Below, one piece after another: positions 1 through 13,701 of a stretch of DNA of 64,000 nt (its first letter is position 1; each line of letters starts with the position of its first letter). Origin of the DNA: Bugulina stolonifera (taxonomy: Eukaryota > Bryozoa > Gymnolaemata > Cheilostomatida > Bugulidae); assembly GCA_935421135.1 (NCBI GenBank), contig OW285188.1, forward strand, positions 23,661,233 through 23,725,232, read 5' to 3'. Below the pieces are notes generated by a model. It had not been told where the DNA came from, made no database searches, and was given only the letters and a program-made list of their open reading frames with translations. The translations under genes and the position numbers were made by a program.

Positions 1-1379
1 ATACATATAAAAAATAGTCAGACCCCCCAAACACCCTATATATATAGCAAGGTAGCCATAATACAAGGGGTGCTTTGTGTACAGTTGGCTCAGAGCATAT
101 CTACTGCTAACCAGGGAAGCTTCCTTTTTTTAAGGTTGATGAGCTGGTGTAGGGGCAATTTGTTCTGTTTACTGTGTTCGTAGAGAACCCAGGTTCAAAC
201 CCCAGTCAGGGACTGGTACTTTCATGGATGTGAAACAAGTATCTGACAAGACAAATTCCTTACGTAAAGCTCATCATATAAAAAATGGCCAAACCCCCTA
301 ACACCAATATTTTGTAGAGATTTACTCGAGTTCTTTCATTGATGACGGTCATGACTTGGCACAATTTTGGCTGCTTTTGAACACAATAAGTATAGAATAT
401 ACGTTATATTTATTAAACTTCTTTATGACTGCGCGGTTTTCATGATCTTAACATGTCTGCGTGATTTTCAACAGAAGGGAGAATCAAACTCCTTGTGCAA
501 AAATTGTTTGAAGGTCACGTATATCTTTGAGGCAAAAGTAAATAAATACATACCCTACTTTGCTGGTGATATCAATTTAGTATTGTTATATACATGTACG
601 TATATTCCAGTGGTTTGGTGTGTACTTCTACGCTGGTAGCATCTTCCTCCGTATTGTAGTATTTAATTGATCGACATTATAATAAAGTATTGGAAAAGTA
701 TACCAACATTCAAATGCCAGTAAATTAACATCTCGATGTATTGCTGTTATTTTATATCGATCTGGATGCAATGCAGAATAATACAGGATATAATGAAGTA
801 AAATACATATGTGTACATGTATGCATGATTTGTTGACTTTCAAAGTAAATTAAACATTGGCTTCAATAGTTGATGTTTGTAAATTACTTTAAAATGATGA
901 CTTTTATCAGATCTACTAATAAAATCTCTTTATATTCATGTCACATTTTTGTTGCAAGGAAATTCATTTAAGCAGCCAGGGATTCGGTTCCACATTGGTA
1001 GAAATAGCCTGTCTCTGACTCGAGGGTCTACACACCGAATCACCTAGCGCAGTGGTCAGACGCATTACCCCTCCACCAGCTCGGTGCCATAGAACCACGG
1101 GTTGAAACCTCAATCATAAAAGGGCTATTTCTACAGATGCAAGAAAAATATAACAACTATACAAGTGTCCCCAAACTCCATAACACTCTTTTTCAGTTTG
1201 TAGCAGGAAAAAGAAACAAAAATGAAGATGCTGGTATGCCGGCTTTCACGCCCAACTTCCATTTTTTATGGTCCACTATTATAAAGATCCTCATGTACCA
1301 GCTAAAGGTCTAACCCAATATTGGAGTCAATTATCGCAATATCATGATTATTATCACTGTATTTTATTGTTAGTTACAG
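1..1379. repeat. SINE-like repeat cluster, no gene seen
   Basis: No coding exon is supported here. About 75-310 (+) has a tRNA-type B-box (GGTTCAAACCCC near 193) and a tail ending in AAAAAATGGCCAAACCCCC. Bases 1-60 look like the tail of another copy of the same repeat. Bases about 950-1030 (-) and 1040-1195 (+) carry related pieces head to head; the plus-strand piece has an A-box-like CCTAGCGCAGTGGTC and a B-box-like GGGTTGAAACC. The same family recurs near 20905-21060 and 30470-30560. Boundaries and family name are not certain. Confidence 0.55.
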
Positions 1380-4300
1380 AGATGGCCAACATTACAACTC
1401 AATCATTCAGTAATCAAACCATGGAGGCGACAACTCCAGCTGAGGGAGGGAAAAGGAGCATTGCCTCGCTTGCTTTGTTAATGGCTGGTATTATAGCTGC
1501 ACGCTTTGGTGAGTAATTGACTAGTTATGATGTCATGTGGTCATGTAATAGACTATCATCTATTAAACTATTCGACCGTATGTGTCACCAGATCTTCAAG
1601 TTGTGTGTTCAATTCTACGTAACAATTTCAAAGATTACAAAAAAGCTATACATGTAAATGTTTGTTTCGTTACTGCTCTGCCAACAACTAGACTACATAT
1701 ATATCAGCTACTTGATGCGTTCAACTTTCGGCATATATAGGTTTTTATGTGGTATTTAATATTGGTAATGCCACTTGAAGACGGGGTAACTCCAAACTGC
1801 TGAAACATCCTAGCGGAAAAGTAGGCAGTGTTAGAGAGTTATTGCAGCACGATTGAAGTAGCCTTTCTGTGTAATTACTTGTAAGGCTAGAAAATAACTT
1901 CGTAGTTGGGTTGTGCTCACTGTACTTCATGTCATGTAAATACTGCGCTAAATATCCCATATTATATAATTATCAATGCTCTACAGTGTATATTACTCCC
2001 ATGGCTATCTATTATATGTCACTTATTTTGGTTATGATTCCAAGAGTAATTATTGTAGAATAGTGGTAGTAGTGAACATTTGCACATTTACCCATGAAAG
2101 TATAAGCTACATGAATGCTTATGAGCAGAGTTGAGTCCAAGACGGACTTCAAGTCAACAAGTCAAGTCATTTCTAAATTTTTGGAGGCGAGTCAAGTCAG
2201 TGCTGCCTCAGGTCAAGTCAGCCGTCATGCAAGTCACAAGTCAAGTCGAAGTCAACTTGTCTCCTTGCAAGTCGGAATGCAAGTCAAGTGGGAAACAACT
2301 TCAAAAAATTTACATTTTCCAACACATCACTTTTTTTCTTTTAGTAGACATTCCAATGCATGAAAAACCATGCCAAGCTGTAGCTGGGCATGTACATTGT
2401 TATACAATTATGGCAACTAGTCTGTATGTGTAGTAATATTGGCACTACGGTTGAGACTGGTGATATAGTATTACATATTGGTAACAGTGATACAGTGTTA
2501 TATAGCATATAAACAGCACATGGTAGAGTACAGAGTGTCCACTGGCAGTCCTGCAATTCCAATTCACAGGAATTAACTAACTATTGCACTGTACATTGTA
2601 TTCACTACTTACACCACACTTACACTACACTTACACTGTGTGGACTTGTGAGTATGTACTATGTAGTCTCACATACACACAGCCTAGATGTTACATTTGG
2701 TGTGTATCCTCATAGCTAACCTGGATATACTGTAAATGCTGCTAGTAGCACTGATGAAGTAAAAATGATAAACAGGTAGACAATTGAGACGTTTTTTCCA
2801 TGTTGGCTATACACTGTACAAATTTTTTACCGTCCACATTGACTTGGGTAGAAACCAAGTCAAAGTCACAAGTCATTCATGTGTCCAAGTCAAGTCAAGC
2901 CACATTGATGTGCAAGTCAAAGTCAAGTCAACATGTTGGCAAGTCCAAGTCAAGCCAAGTAGATTTGACTTGACTTGGCAAGTCAAGTCAAATCTATGAC
3001 TTGGACCCAGCTGTGCTTATGAGATAAAACTCTAGTAATGGTATTGCAGTAATAGTTGTAGCTGTTATAGTTGTATAAGGTGTCCCAAGGCTGCTATACG
3101 GCCTTCTAGTTTCATATACAATGTAGAGAATTCATAAGAGCTAAGTAAATTCCAAACAATTCACTATGTCTATTATAATTATGCCCAAAGAGAAGACTCA
3201 AAATAATATAATATCATCTTCTATATTATAGTAACACTATAATTAATGTTGTCTGCACTGTTTCAAATAAATGCCTTGGTATACTTGTAGCTTAGGCATG
3301 AAATATCGTCGCTAAAGGTTAAAGGTAACATAATCAACAATGCAAAGATACTCGAGTGAAAGTGGGCTATATTATGGAACAATATTTACACCATTCATCA
3401 AGTACATTACTTAGACCTACATGTAGCTTCCCCTTCTGATATTTAATTCACAAAATAATTAAATTGTGATTATTCTGTTGACTAGCGGTAATTAACTGTG
3501 AGTGTTATGGAAATGTTAATTTTTTAGTTGTTATTCTCCCTCAAAGTACAAGCACACAAGGATGCTACATTTTAATGATCAGCAACTCACTGATAGGAAT
3601 TCACCAGTTGAACATTGAAATTATAACCATTACAACAATTATAGCTTAGAAATATGATTCTACAATGCAATAAGTAGTCTTTTGAAAATATCTCTCAAAA
3701 GTACAAGTTCGCAGGGATGCTACATTTAATCGGTTAACAACCCACTGATGGAGTATACCAGTTGAAAAGTTGACCATATAACATAGAAATGTGATTTTAC
3801 GGTGCAATGAGTAGCTGTGTAAGCTAAACTGGTGTGAGGTGCCCCATGTTCCCAAAGTGTTATAACTTGGCATAGCGCTTCAATCTCAGAACATCAATGC
3901 ATACAGACATACATGATACATGTAAAATAAAAACTGCAAGTCATCGTGACACCGCAGTTTAGCAGTAATGTACGTACCACTGCGCTTGTTATGTTGTAAC
4001 TATATCTATATACATTCTTTACTAGATATTCACACTGATGATATCAAATATATGTTAGGACGCTTTTCTTGTTGAAAACTCTGATAGTTATACTATCTCA
4101 AAATATTACTGTATATGTATAATTTCTTTTTCCAAGATTTTGATACCATGTAACAGTGTATTGTAATACGTAATCGTGTTATAATAATTTTAGTATTTCC
4201 TTTTCAATTGAGTCGGTACTTAGAAGTGACTTGGGGAAGATGCTGTTCAGCTTACTGTGTGACTTGACAGCAATAGTAACTATAAATTTTTATCTATTCC

Positions 4301-4612
4301 GTAGGCCTGTGGACATTAGACCTGTCCATCAGTCAGCTGCTGCTGGAGAGGGTGGACAAGTCACAGCGAGGTGTTGTCAACGGAGTACAGAGCTCACTAA
4401 ACATGATCCAAGATATGATTAAGTTTGTGTTAGTCATAGGACTTCCCTTACCACGCCACTTTGGTTTACTCGTCATCTTATCGTTTGCAGCCGTCTGCAC
4501 TGGTGGTATTAGCTATTCCACTTATTCCTACAAGATAAGAGGTCATCTCTTTCACTTTAATCGACTCTGCCCATGTCTGTTTAAAAGAGGTATGACTTTG
4601 GAGCAGCCCTAA
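1380..4612 (+). CDS. SLC40A1: Ferroportin-type iron exporter, C-terminal part (two exons)
   Basis: Exons 1380-1508 and 4305-4612 (stop). The split glycine codon joins in frame to give ARFGLWTLDLSISQLL, which matches the ferroportin segment around GLW-DL-TQLLQE. It is followed by the family features R-G-VNGVQ-S-N and FGLLVILSF, with a final membrane helix near 4460-4520. Ferroportin exports ferrous iron across the plasma membrane. Only the last roughly 145 residues are visible; earlier exons must lie upstream of the window. The first exon here starts after an acceptor (TTACAG) and encodes a Thr/Asn-rich loop before the helix SLALLMAGIIAA. The 2.8-kb intron contains a nonautonomous hAT element. 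The family call is strong; orthology to vertebrate SLC40A1 is inferred. Confidence 0.88.
2126..3015. mobile_element. Nonautonomous hAT-like foldback element, copy 1
   Basis: The left end CAGAGTTGAGTCC and right end GGACCCAGCTGTG are imperfect terminal inverted repeats. They are flanked by a perfect 8-bp duplication CTTATGAG (2118-2125 and 3016-3023). Both subterminal regions are arrays of AAGTC units in opposite orientation, so the element can fold back on itself. The centre (about 2340-2790) is unique sequence shared with the copy at 25579-26673. No transposase frame is seen. The 8-bp duplication and CAG start are typical of the hAT superfamily. Confidence 0.87.
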
Positions 4613-7600
4613 CTATGCTTGTCTGTAATATTATTCTAACAAATTATAAGAATCATAGTTTATGTGAAGAGATTGATACTATATGCAATATTTGAGACTA
4701 TATTATTACAGTAAAAAACACTCATTCAATTACATATTAATATATCTTCATTTACATGTATTCTTGTCATTTCGCTGATATGGTGTGCTACATCTACATG
4801 TAGTTACCATAATGAGCATAGTACTAATAATATACTGAATTGTAATATGGACTTTCTGATACCAACACCCTAGTATATGTGCAGTAAATGTACACTGGGT
4901 ATAGCTATATGTACTCTGTATGCACTCTAAGTCTCCCTGCAGATGGGTGCACCATGGGAAGCTAGGTCCTATTTTGGCAAGTGCCAGTTCTTACCACACA
5001 CAATTATTACCACTGTCCTGTGACTCTGCAGAATTTAGCAGCTCTTTATAAAAATTGCTTTCTCATCTAGACCTGATGACAAAGTATATTTGGTTATAGT
5101 GCATAATTAGTTTTTTCAAAATGACTATCTACAGCATATATTGGAAAGTTGACATTGAAATAGTGGTATTAGAATCAAAATTTATTGTCTTCCTTTATTT
5201 ATTAATTTAACATCAAATTTTGTTTTACAGCAGGTCATAATAATTTCCAAACTCCATGTTAGAATAATGCCATAATATTATATTTTTTTGATTTTTTGTT
5301 TATATATATACAATGTGGTCTTTTTTACATCACTGGACTGGGCAGATTTATACAGATCCAAATGCCTCTATATGTATAAGGAGATATCATAATCACATAT
5401 ATAATATTGTTATTCTATTATGATATTATTTCTGTTGTTCTATTATTCTTGGTACATAATTATGTTTAAAAATTTACTATTTACTGTTGTATGTATTTTA
5501 TATACACCTTCATCCAGCTCAAGTTTGGTATTCTCCTGGTGACTTTTGATCCCTGTATCCACCTTGCCACAAAAATTACTAATTCAATATAAATTTACAC
5601 TCACCTATTATTGCGTAATAATGAGTTAAAATATGGATCACTGAAATACATTATATGACATGACAATAAATAATTACACTAAATTCCACACTCTTGGCTC
5701 TTCCCTACAGTAATTCATATTGTATAACCCTCTACTAAGGCTTATTTCTTGTTATAAGTTTATGGAAGTATAGAATATACACATGTAACAAACAGAGAGA
5801 ACTGCACCTGGTCTATAACGTACTGAACAAAAGAAAATATTAGCTAAAATAGAAAGGTAAGTAAAAATACACATGCTCAATCTACTGACAGAACAACATA
5901 ATTTTGAAGTTGTCTTCTCTTCAGTGCCCTTCATTACCTTTGCAGTAAAATAGTCTGTATAGCGTAGTAGTAGCTTTGTGTAATGCAATATAATAGTTAA
6001 TACATAGTGTAGATTGCATCATTGTGTGGAATAGACATCAGGGATTTACCCTCCTGATACGACATCAATAGTTTACAGCTCCTGCTTTCTTCAAGAAAGC
6101 TTATTGGCCAGTGTCTGTGTGTTGTTTTGAGATCAGGTTACCATAGTTACGGAACTCTCTGAGCTCACTGAGCTGGTAATTCAGAAAAGTGCATTTTTTG
6201 CATGCATCCTACATGTAGAGCAGGCTCTGATGTAGATGATTGACTGCCCAAACCGTGCAGTAGATACTATAAATATTTACACTGGTTTAATGTGCTGGAC
6301 AAGCTGGGGATTGGGGGAGGTACACTCATATCAAGTAGATTTAATTTTACTTGTCATATAATTGATCATAACAGGTCCACCATTAAAAATCCATGCCAAG
6401 AAAGATGCTGCTTGTTTCCATGAAGACATTGTACATGTATGTACAATCTAAAATGCTAACGAAGACAATTTGGACAGGCAATAGCAGAACAAAATAATTG
6501 TATAACCACCAGTTACACAGGTTGTCCAACACGCTGACGCGGCACTGAAACTCCTTTGTAATATTATATTTAGTGGATTTGGTCAGTATGGTTGCTGCTG
6601 TTGGTATAATTATTGTTTGGTGCAAGGTACATACTGGTCCTTATGTACAATGTACGTCTGACAGGTGTATATAAACAGATACAACCATACATGATATCAT
6701 GGATTATCTTTGTGCAAACCACAAGTGATTGCTAGAGTTAAAAATAATGCTAACTCATTGCCTATTCCTGAAGGGATTGGTGTCTTTTGGTGCCAATCAG
6801 GTAGAGTATAGCAGTTTGAGCTCTTTGCGTTACATTGTAATGCAATACTAAGTAATGCATATCACCATCATCTCACAAATGACTGTGTTGAGCAGTATCT
6901 ATGGTGTCGAGTTCTACATTCTAGCCTGAGCACCAGGTCCAACAATTTAATGTAACAGTTATGTGTGTACGTGCATAACACGCACACCACATAAGTAGCT
7001 ACATCCTAAGTAACAGGCTAATATTGACCCTGACCACACATTAGGTGTCAGGTCACCCATGATGGGACATGATGTCACTCCGAACTGTTGTGTAAGTTTT
7101 GGACCAACGATATTTCGTCGCAACATTCCCATTTTTGCTGAACATGCTAAGGCTTGGCTGGTTCATATCAACACACTGTACAAATGAGTCGTTCTGCTCC
7201 AGTTATCCGAAACCCTGTCATGCCCCTCAATTCTATATTTGTATTACATTGTACTATATTATACATGCATGTAATATATTTTATTTGTGTCCATGGCAGC
7301 TGCCCAGGCTAGAGTATTGTACATGTATTATACATGTATATACATGTATATACACTTCATACATTGTATATGAAAAACTCAAATAAATGTTATTATACTA
7401 GGCTAGTTATGTTCATGGTTCAAAACAGGCTTGGGACCAGTCTGTAGTATTCAATAGCTTGACATCCAATAGTATAGTTCAGCATATAACTGTCAGCACT
7501 TCTGTTGCATATCAAAAGCCAAGTGCCAGCTAATTGTGATGTAAATGTTATATGTTTACATGTATGTAATTTGGCATTGGTATACACTACAGACTACACA

Positions 7601-10600
7601 GTACATACAGTGTTCACATTTCATGTACATGTATAATTTTATGTATAGCAATATACTGGTATTATGTAAGATATAATATACAGGCTACTGGAATGTCGCC
7701 CTATGAAATATTATTCTATATAATATATTGGAATGTTATTGCTATTGAACTGATAGAAGCTGGGTATAATGTTACTACAATGTAACTTTGGCAAGTTACC
7801 CTGCTGCACTCATCAATCTAGCACCATTTCAAGTTTCAACTTTATTAATCAAATACAAGTATAGCATGCACCACTGAGCATTCTATACAAGTATTATAAT
7901 ATCTAATGTATTGCATACACTGGTATCATTCAATGCACAGGATAAAAATGTGCTTAGTCATGGGCAAGGTTAATAGTTGTTATGATATATTCAGGTTGCA
8001 AGAGGTAATATAGGTTATTTATTGTTGAGTGGTTGAAGCGAGCACATGAGCAGAGCCTGAGTTAGTAAGTAGTATCAATCTAGTAGTGTATCAAACTGTG
8101 CTATTGTCAGTGTTATAGTAGGAAGGGTAGTAGTTATCAGAGTCTACAGTCTATAGATTGCCCTGCGCGCACTCAGGAATAGCTCTACACTGAGGGACAG
8201 AAGTTACTCAGTCAAATCAAGGATAGCATAGCTGGGTCAGCGGACTGCAGATATATCAGTCAGCTGTTAGACTACAAAACTGGGACTTTGGACTGCGGGG
8301 GTAGTACTGTACCACCCAATATCTGAGCGTAGCGGGAACTTACCTTCTCTATTCTACCAATCAGAAGGATGGATTTGCATGTACAATGACAATGTACTCT
8401 CAACTAACTACCTGTAGCAGCGTACCCTCACACTGGCATAGTCGTAGCTGTACTTTGTGATATTCATCCTCTTTGTCACCTTTTGGAGGTAAGTTGAGAC
8501 TTTTCTGTATTTGATTCCTAACTGTACATGTATGTACCCGATCCCCACATATTTACTTACATACACGTAGCTACATCTACTTATATGTAATATGTTTGTG
8601 AGAGCTACGGGGAGTATCAGTATATTATAGTATTACTTAGTAGAACTACTACAATATGTAATGTACAATATGGAGTATTTTCAACTGTAGGAAAGTGAAT
8701 GATTGGTAATATTTACATATACGGAACGACCATGCCTCGTATTATGCAAATTCACAAATTCACAATCAACCCTTCACCCAACATGTAGCCTATACTACAT
8801 AATACTTCTAGTTGACATAGGCTTACATGTAGTTACATATCAAATCTAGCCTATGTTACACTTTGGCCTAGTACAAGTTATACAATTATGAATCCTCTAG
8901 GACGCTTACTTTGTTTAAATATCAATACTGTTCAGTATTCAGTATTTATCATCATCACAAGTGACTATAGCAGTGTAGTTTTGTTAGCAGTAATCAATGT
9001 GTAGCAATAGCTTGCACTATCTGTATCATAGATATGATTCGCACATACAAGATAAGACAGTTGTGTGCATACAGATGGCCGTATGTGGTATACATTGTAT
9101 AAGGTGTATCAAGCATGTGTACCAAAGCATGGAGTATTTGGTACTGTGCTACTGCACTCAATGCTTGTAGGCTAGATACAAAACATAGGCACTGCTACAG
9201 AATAGCTGATATGATGTTTATACACTTGTAAAAAAGACCTAGGTGCTGTTTTGTTGTAAAGTGCTTACGTGTACTATATGATGTAACCAGTACTAAACAT
9301 CCATTTTGAATTGACATTTTGATAAGTCTAAAGTTCTAGCCAGGTAGAATACACTGAGCAATATCCCAGGATATATCCAATCACTCTAAATGTTTGCCAA
9401 TCTTAGTAGAACTACATGTACGCTGTATGTCTCTATACAGACTGATGTTGACCAAATTCTTTGTGAAATGTTAAAACTTACATGATTTGTACATGTACAT
9501 TAGTGTCATAGTCCACCTACACAGAGTTACCCACCTATTCAAATAAAGTTCTTGTGTATGTCATCCATACTCTAGGATGATATGCCAAAGATGTATAAAA
9601 TATAAGATACATAGGCCTACTATTTCACTAGTTATTATTGATGCAGAACACATCAAACTGACAGAGTTGTTTGTCTCTCACAAATATTTGTATATACAGA
9701 GAATTTGGATTTCCCCCAATATTATAGCACCAATGAGGATGGATTGCAGTATCATGAGTGCATTCTTCATTAGCCACAAATCCATTCCAGTGATTGGTGA
9801 GGGTTTAGGGTGGTGGTTGTCCCCAACCACTATAAACACTATGAGTCAATGGCAGCTTGGAATATTGGACCTAATTCCCACTTTAGCACATTACTCTTAG
9901 TACATTATCAATGACTTCCCTCCCACTTCCCCTTTTTAGCCTACACATTTTACTCTCACTAAAATAACAGTATATTATAGTTATGGATTGTGTTGAATAT
10001 TGACCAGGAACAAATATTCTATCATTCATACTGGAGACGGAAATAACACATTACTCTTAATGTTACTCATGTTGTTTGTGAGAATATCACTCATGTATGC
10101 TAAAATAGGCTATATGATTGTGTTAGCAAAACGTTTCAAGCCAAACATTTATCTGGCTTCATTATTTCAGAATACAAATTTATAGACGATGATAGTTTTA
10201 TGTAGTACAATAATGGGTATAGGAAGTATGTACTGTATGTACATATGACTGTATGTACACAGTCATACTGTCCCAATGATATTGTGAGGCGGCTCTACTT
10301 CCAATGTAGGTTTTGAGACAGGCATATGACTATTGAAACAACATATTTGGTGAGAAGGTAGTTAAACTGTCAATCTGGTGTTCTATCAGTAAAGGAGGTT
10401 AATAGACCTTCAGCTCATTGCCACTGCCTCCAGTCCTAGCCTAGCCGATTTGTAATGCTATAAAATATAGCCTACATGACTGTAGGATGCAGGCTTTGGC
10501 TAAATGTCTATGTACTTACATGTAGTGTACATCTAAGCCTGTCATTATTACAAGTCAACCATGCTGGAGTTCTGTGCGTATGCAACTTGTTTCAGATGTT

Positions 10601-10773
10601 AAGCAGACTGTGATCCAATATTTACTATTTAGTATCTCTACTATCCCCCCCCCCCCAACAGGTCAGCAAAATAGACAAATATGAAGACATCACACAAATA
10701 GAAGAGCCTTGCACAACATTATGTTATAGCCTGTACACTAATGTTTGTTTATTCATTTTCTAGAAAGGTGGTA
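4613..10773. other. Intergenic AT-rich stretch
   Basis: No supported coding exon. Short open frames here show no recognisable domain and look fortuitous. The stretch is rich in TACATGTA-type palindromes. A strong donor-like site (GGAG|GTAAGT, near 8487) follows a less AT-rich patch at about 8150-8486 and could close a 5' untranslated exon of the membrane-protein gene at 10774, but this is only inference. A C-run lies near 10646-10658. Confidence 0.5.
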
Positions 10774-12012
10774 ATGGGGAGCAATGACTCTACAGATTCC
10801 CCTCCTAACATGATGCAAGCTTTCCAACCTGAGAGTGGATGGAAGGAAGCTATTAAGTCGTGGGGCCCTCATTGGACAGGATTCACCTACAGCGCAATAG
10901 TTATTAACTCTCTGCTACTTTTATGGACTTCATCTAATCTTATATATATTTGCATTAAAGGTAGATCCTTGGTTAGTAGGAAATATTTAATTACTCTAAA
11001 TCTCATGGTATTGATATTTTCTGTCACCAAACTATTATTTTATGCAATAGACCCTAAGAGTATCAAGGGTATAATGCCCAAATTGGCAGGAAATATTTTG
11101 AACAATAGCAGTTTTCCAGCATTAACAGTTGGATTCTACGTGTTGTATGTGGCGCTTAGGCAGTGTACTGTACCGAACCAACTTCTTCTACCCTTGATAT
11201 TAAAAACCAAGGTAATCACTGGTTTTGTAATTATATGTTTTACCATTTCATATTTAACAGATATTGTAGTAGCTTATACCCATTCCATGGAGCTTATGAT
11301 TCTCTTGTGCCAAATTTTTTATATTATTTGGGGATTTGTCTTCTTTTGCTTGTACATAGCACTAGTAATTACTTATAAGGCAGCTGTTGAGAAATCTCGA
11401 AAGAAGATGAAAAGGACATGCTATAGACGAGGACACTGTCGTCGTGACTTTAATAAGCGGAATATTCAAGATATACCAATTAGCGTTAAAATCAGCTGCC
11501 TGACAGCCATTTTTTTCTTGACTTTGTCCTGCCTCAATATATATTTGGTGTTGATAGAAATTGGCTTGCTTAAACAGTTAGCCATGATGGAAAAGATATG
11601 CAATCAACATCGTCAGATATGGTCATTCTTTTCCTTCAATGTAATTCTGATGGCTGTGGAACATCTGATGGCTGCTGCGTTGGCTATAGCAGGTACCCAA
11701 CCTTTGAAGTGGCTACGGCTCTCCCCAATGGCTTTAGCCAATAGGAATCAGCTAACAGTCAACCCTAACATTGAGACCTCATGTAGCGTCTATGCAGTAG
11801 AAAACGATATAGAGACTAGCTTCACAGACGTCAGTCAGATTACATCTGTACACTCTACCATGAACTCTGATACTGACACAAGCGTTGCTATAGCAACAAG
11901 TACAACAGATAATACCCCTTCACAGAGCCACAATCAGGCATTTCCTTCTAATACTGGTGCTTCCATACAAATACTATCTATGCAATACCTTAGTGGTGGT
12001 AAAATCACGTAA
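10774..12012 (+). CDS. Seven-helix membrane protein, PRRT3/PRRT4-like
   Basis: A single coding exon of 412 codons. An acceptor (TTTTCTAG, ending 10763) lies just before the chosen ATG, so an upstream noncoding exon is likely and the in-frame ATG at 10741 is probably intronic. Seven hydrophobic spans are visible, starting near FTYSAIVINSLLLLW, YLITLNLMVLIFSV, FPALTVGFYVLYVAL, VITGFVIICFTISYL, LMILLCQIFYIIWGF, VKISCLTAIFFLTLS and FNVILMAVEHLMAAAL. A basic loop KKMKRTCYRRGHCRR lies between helices 5 and 6, and a Ser/Thr-rich tail of about 90 residues follows. The entry WGPHWTGFTYS, the DPK turn after helix 2 and the FPALTVGF helix resemble the C-terminal domain of PRRT3/PRRT4. It lacks their long proline-rich N-terminus. 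Function is unknown; a GPCR-like orphan is the alternative. A polyadenylation signal follows at 12038. Confidence 0.75.
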   Translation: MGSNDSTDSPPNMMQAFQPESGWKEAIKSWGPHWTGFTYSAIVINSLLLLWTSSNLIYICIKGRSLVSRKYLITLNLMVLIFSVTKLLFYAIDPKSIKGIMPKLAGNILNNSSFPALTVGFYVLYVALRQCTVPNQLLLPLILKTKVITGFVIICFTISYLTDIVVAYTHSMELMILLCQIFYIIWGFVFFCLYIALVITYKAAVEKSRKKMKRTCYRRGHCRRDFNKRNIQDIPISVKISCLTAIFFLTLSCLNIYLVLIEIGLLKQLAMMEKICNQHRQIWSFFSFNVILMAVEHLMAAALAIAGTQPLKWLRLSPMALANRNQLTVNPNIETSCSVYAVENDIETSFTDVSQITSVHSTMNSDTDTSVAIATSTTDNTPSQSHNQAFPSNTGASIQILSMQYLSGGKIT

Positions 12013-12037
12013 ATATATTTTTGTGATACATTTTTGT

Positions 12038-12043
12038 AATAAA
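12038..12043 (+). terminator. Polyadenylation signal AATAAA
   Basis: AATAAA lies 26 bases after the stop codon of the seven-helix membrane protein and is followed by AT-rich sequence. It is the nearest good polyadenylation signal. Confidence 0.6.
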
Positions 12044-12468
12044 TTATATTTATGACCAACTAACTGACTGTGATGCGGTTATATTTAGTTTTAATTAGCC
12101 CATAAGATAATCTTTTAGCTTGTAATATATCACATGTAGTCACACCCATTCAGCTCTCAGGTTCCTAAATTTTCCTTGAATAAGTTGAAAAACCTCATGT
12201 GAATCATTTCATGTATACGTGACTAGACCAGTCAGTGGCTACAAAAATAAAATAGAATGATAATCGGCTTATGTCTAAGTCCAGTTGCAGAACATTGTGC
12301 ACCACGTTTAAGAACAGTAAACAATAACATTACGCTTGGTCACTTTAGCCTACCCAACACACATCATATACAATGTATGGCCATGTGGTCACAGTGTGTA
12401 AAAGACAAAAGAAATACATGTAACTTGAGACAGATATTTACATGTATTTTCCCTTATTTTCCAATATA

Positions 12469-12600
12469 GGGAGTAGCTGGATCTGGATTTACATGAGGGA
12501 GATCCACGTTTGATTCCATAAAGGTTATTGGTGGTGTTAGGAAGAGCATCTAGCCTAAATTGCTCCTCTGCCACATAGCCCCCTTTCTCTACCCCAAATT
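12469..12600 (+). repeat. tRNA-derived SINE copy
   Basis: Starts GGGAGTAGCTGGATCTGG, has a decayed B-box (ACGTTTGATTCC), and continues with GGTGGTGTTAGGAAGAGCATC and AATTGCTCCT. The same order of blocks occurs on the minus strand at 41822-42104, where the tRNA-like head is better kept. The rest of 12013-13701 shows no supported exon. Confidence 0.65.
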
Positions 12601-13701
12601 AGAAAAAATGCTGATCTCTTCAGGTCTTAGCTTTCTTACCTGGGATTAATTATGGGAAGAAAAACTGGTAAGCTATTTATTTTCTGACATATTTTGGAGG
12701 TCAACATACATATAAAACTGAATTAGGAACTCCCAACTGTACCGAAATACTTATCACTAAATTGTGATACAGGCCAAGTTTAATGATGCCTCTCAGTAAT
12801 ATCATTGCTATTATAGATAGAATTTAAGCTTGTATTGTTACAATAAACAATGTCTAAACTCTAAGTTCTAAAAGATGTGAATGTAGCAAAATTCAGTGTT
12901 TTGCTGTTTATCATAATGTAGGAGTTGCCCTTTCTTTTAAGGAGGACGCAACTTCAAAGCTGTGCATGTTTTGTGTGGCCTACCAGTGCTCAGTGCTCAC
13001 TAATGCATAGTTTGTAGGATACAAATATGCATGTAACACTCAACTATTATGTAGCTCCCTCCAATTCAAAGCAAAATATGATTATTTTAATATATTGTTT
13101 AAAGAAACCAAATTCTATATAAATGGCCTGGTATGTCATCAGGCTAGTTATTACGTGTATAACTTAAAGTTTACATTATTAATTTCTGCAACTGCTATTA
13201 AATAGCTTCAGCTAGTATAGCTTGTCAATCCCTTCATACACAATTTCTGTAACTGTCTTTGCTCCAGTTTGCTTTCATGCACAATGTGATCTGAAGAACA
13301 CTGAAGAATCTGAAGAACAAAACTTTGACAGTAGCAGTTCTCAAGCGCGTGAATATAGAACCTACGCTCCTTTTTACTCACATAAAATGAAACAATTTCA
13401 TAACCATTTGGAACAAAACAATGTCTTTTGTGAGTTGCAAAAGTACAATATAAGTCTGTACTGTGTACCACAAGGAAACAGTTACCTTAGTATGAATAGA
13501 CCTACTCAGACATGCTACATGGTTTTCAAGTGTTTTACTCAGTTTTACAGCACAAAAAAAGTTGCACAACACAAAACTGTAACATAAATAACAATGCACT
13601 ATTAAAATATAAGTCTTTCCTTTTCCTGTAAAATATTGCAAGGTACATAAGTCAGCCCTGTTCGTGATAAACCAACAGAATACAGAAGACCACCAAGCAA
13701 C

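Noticed and set aside
1040..1195. Possible tRNA genes from A- and B-box sequences, also at 75-310, 41822-42104 and 59728-59958
   Set aside because: No cloverleaf can be closed and each box pair is followed by a repeat body or tail, so these are SINE heads.
2131..2433. Open frames rich in QVKSSQV-type text, also at 25634-25885 and 26374-26559
   Set aside because: They are translations of AAGTC tandem arrays in the hAT foldback elements; the same period appears in every frame.
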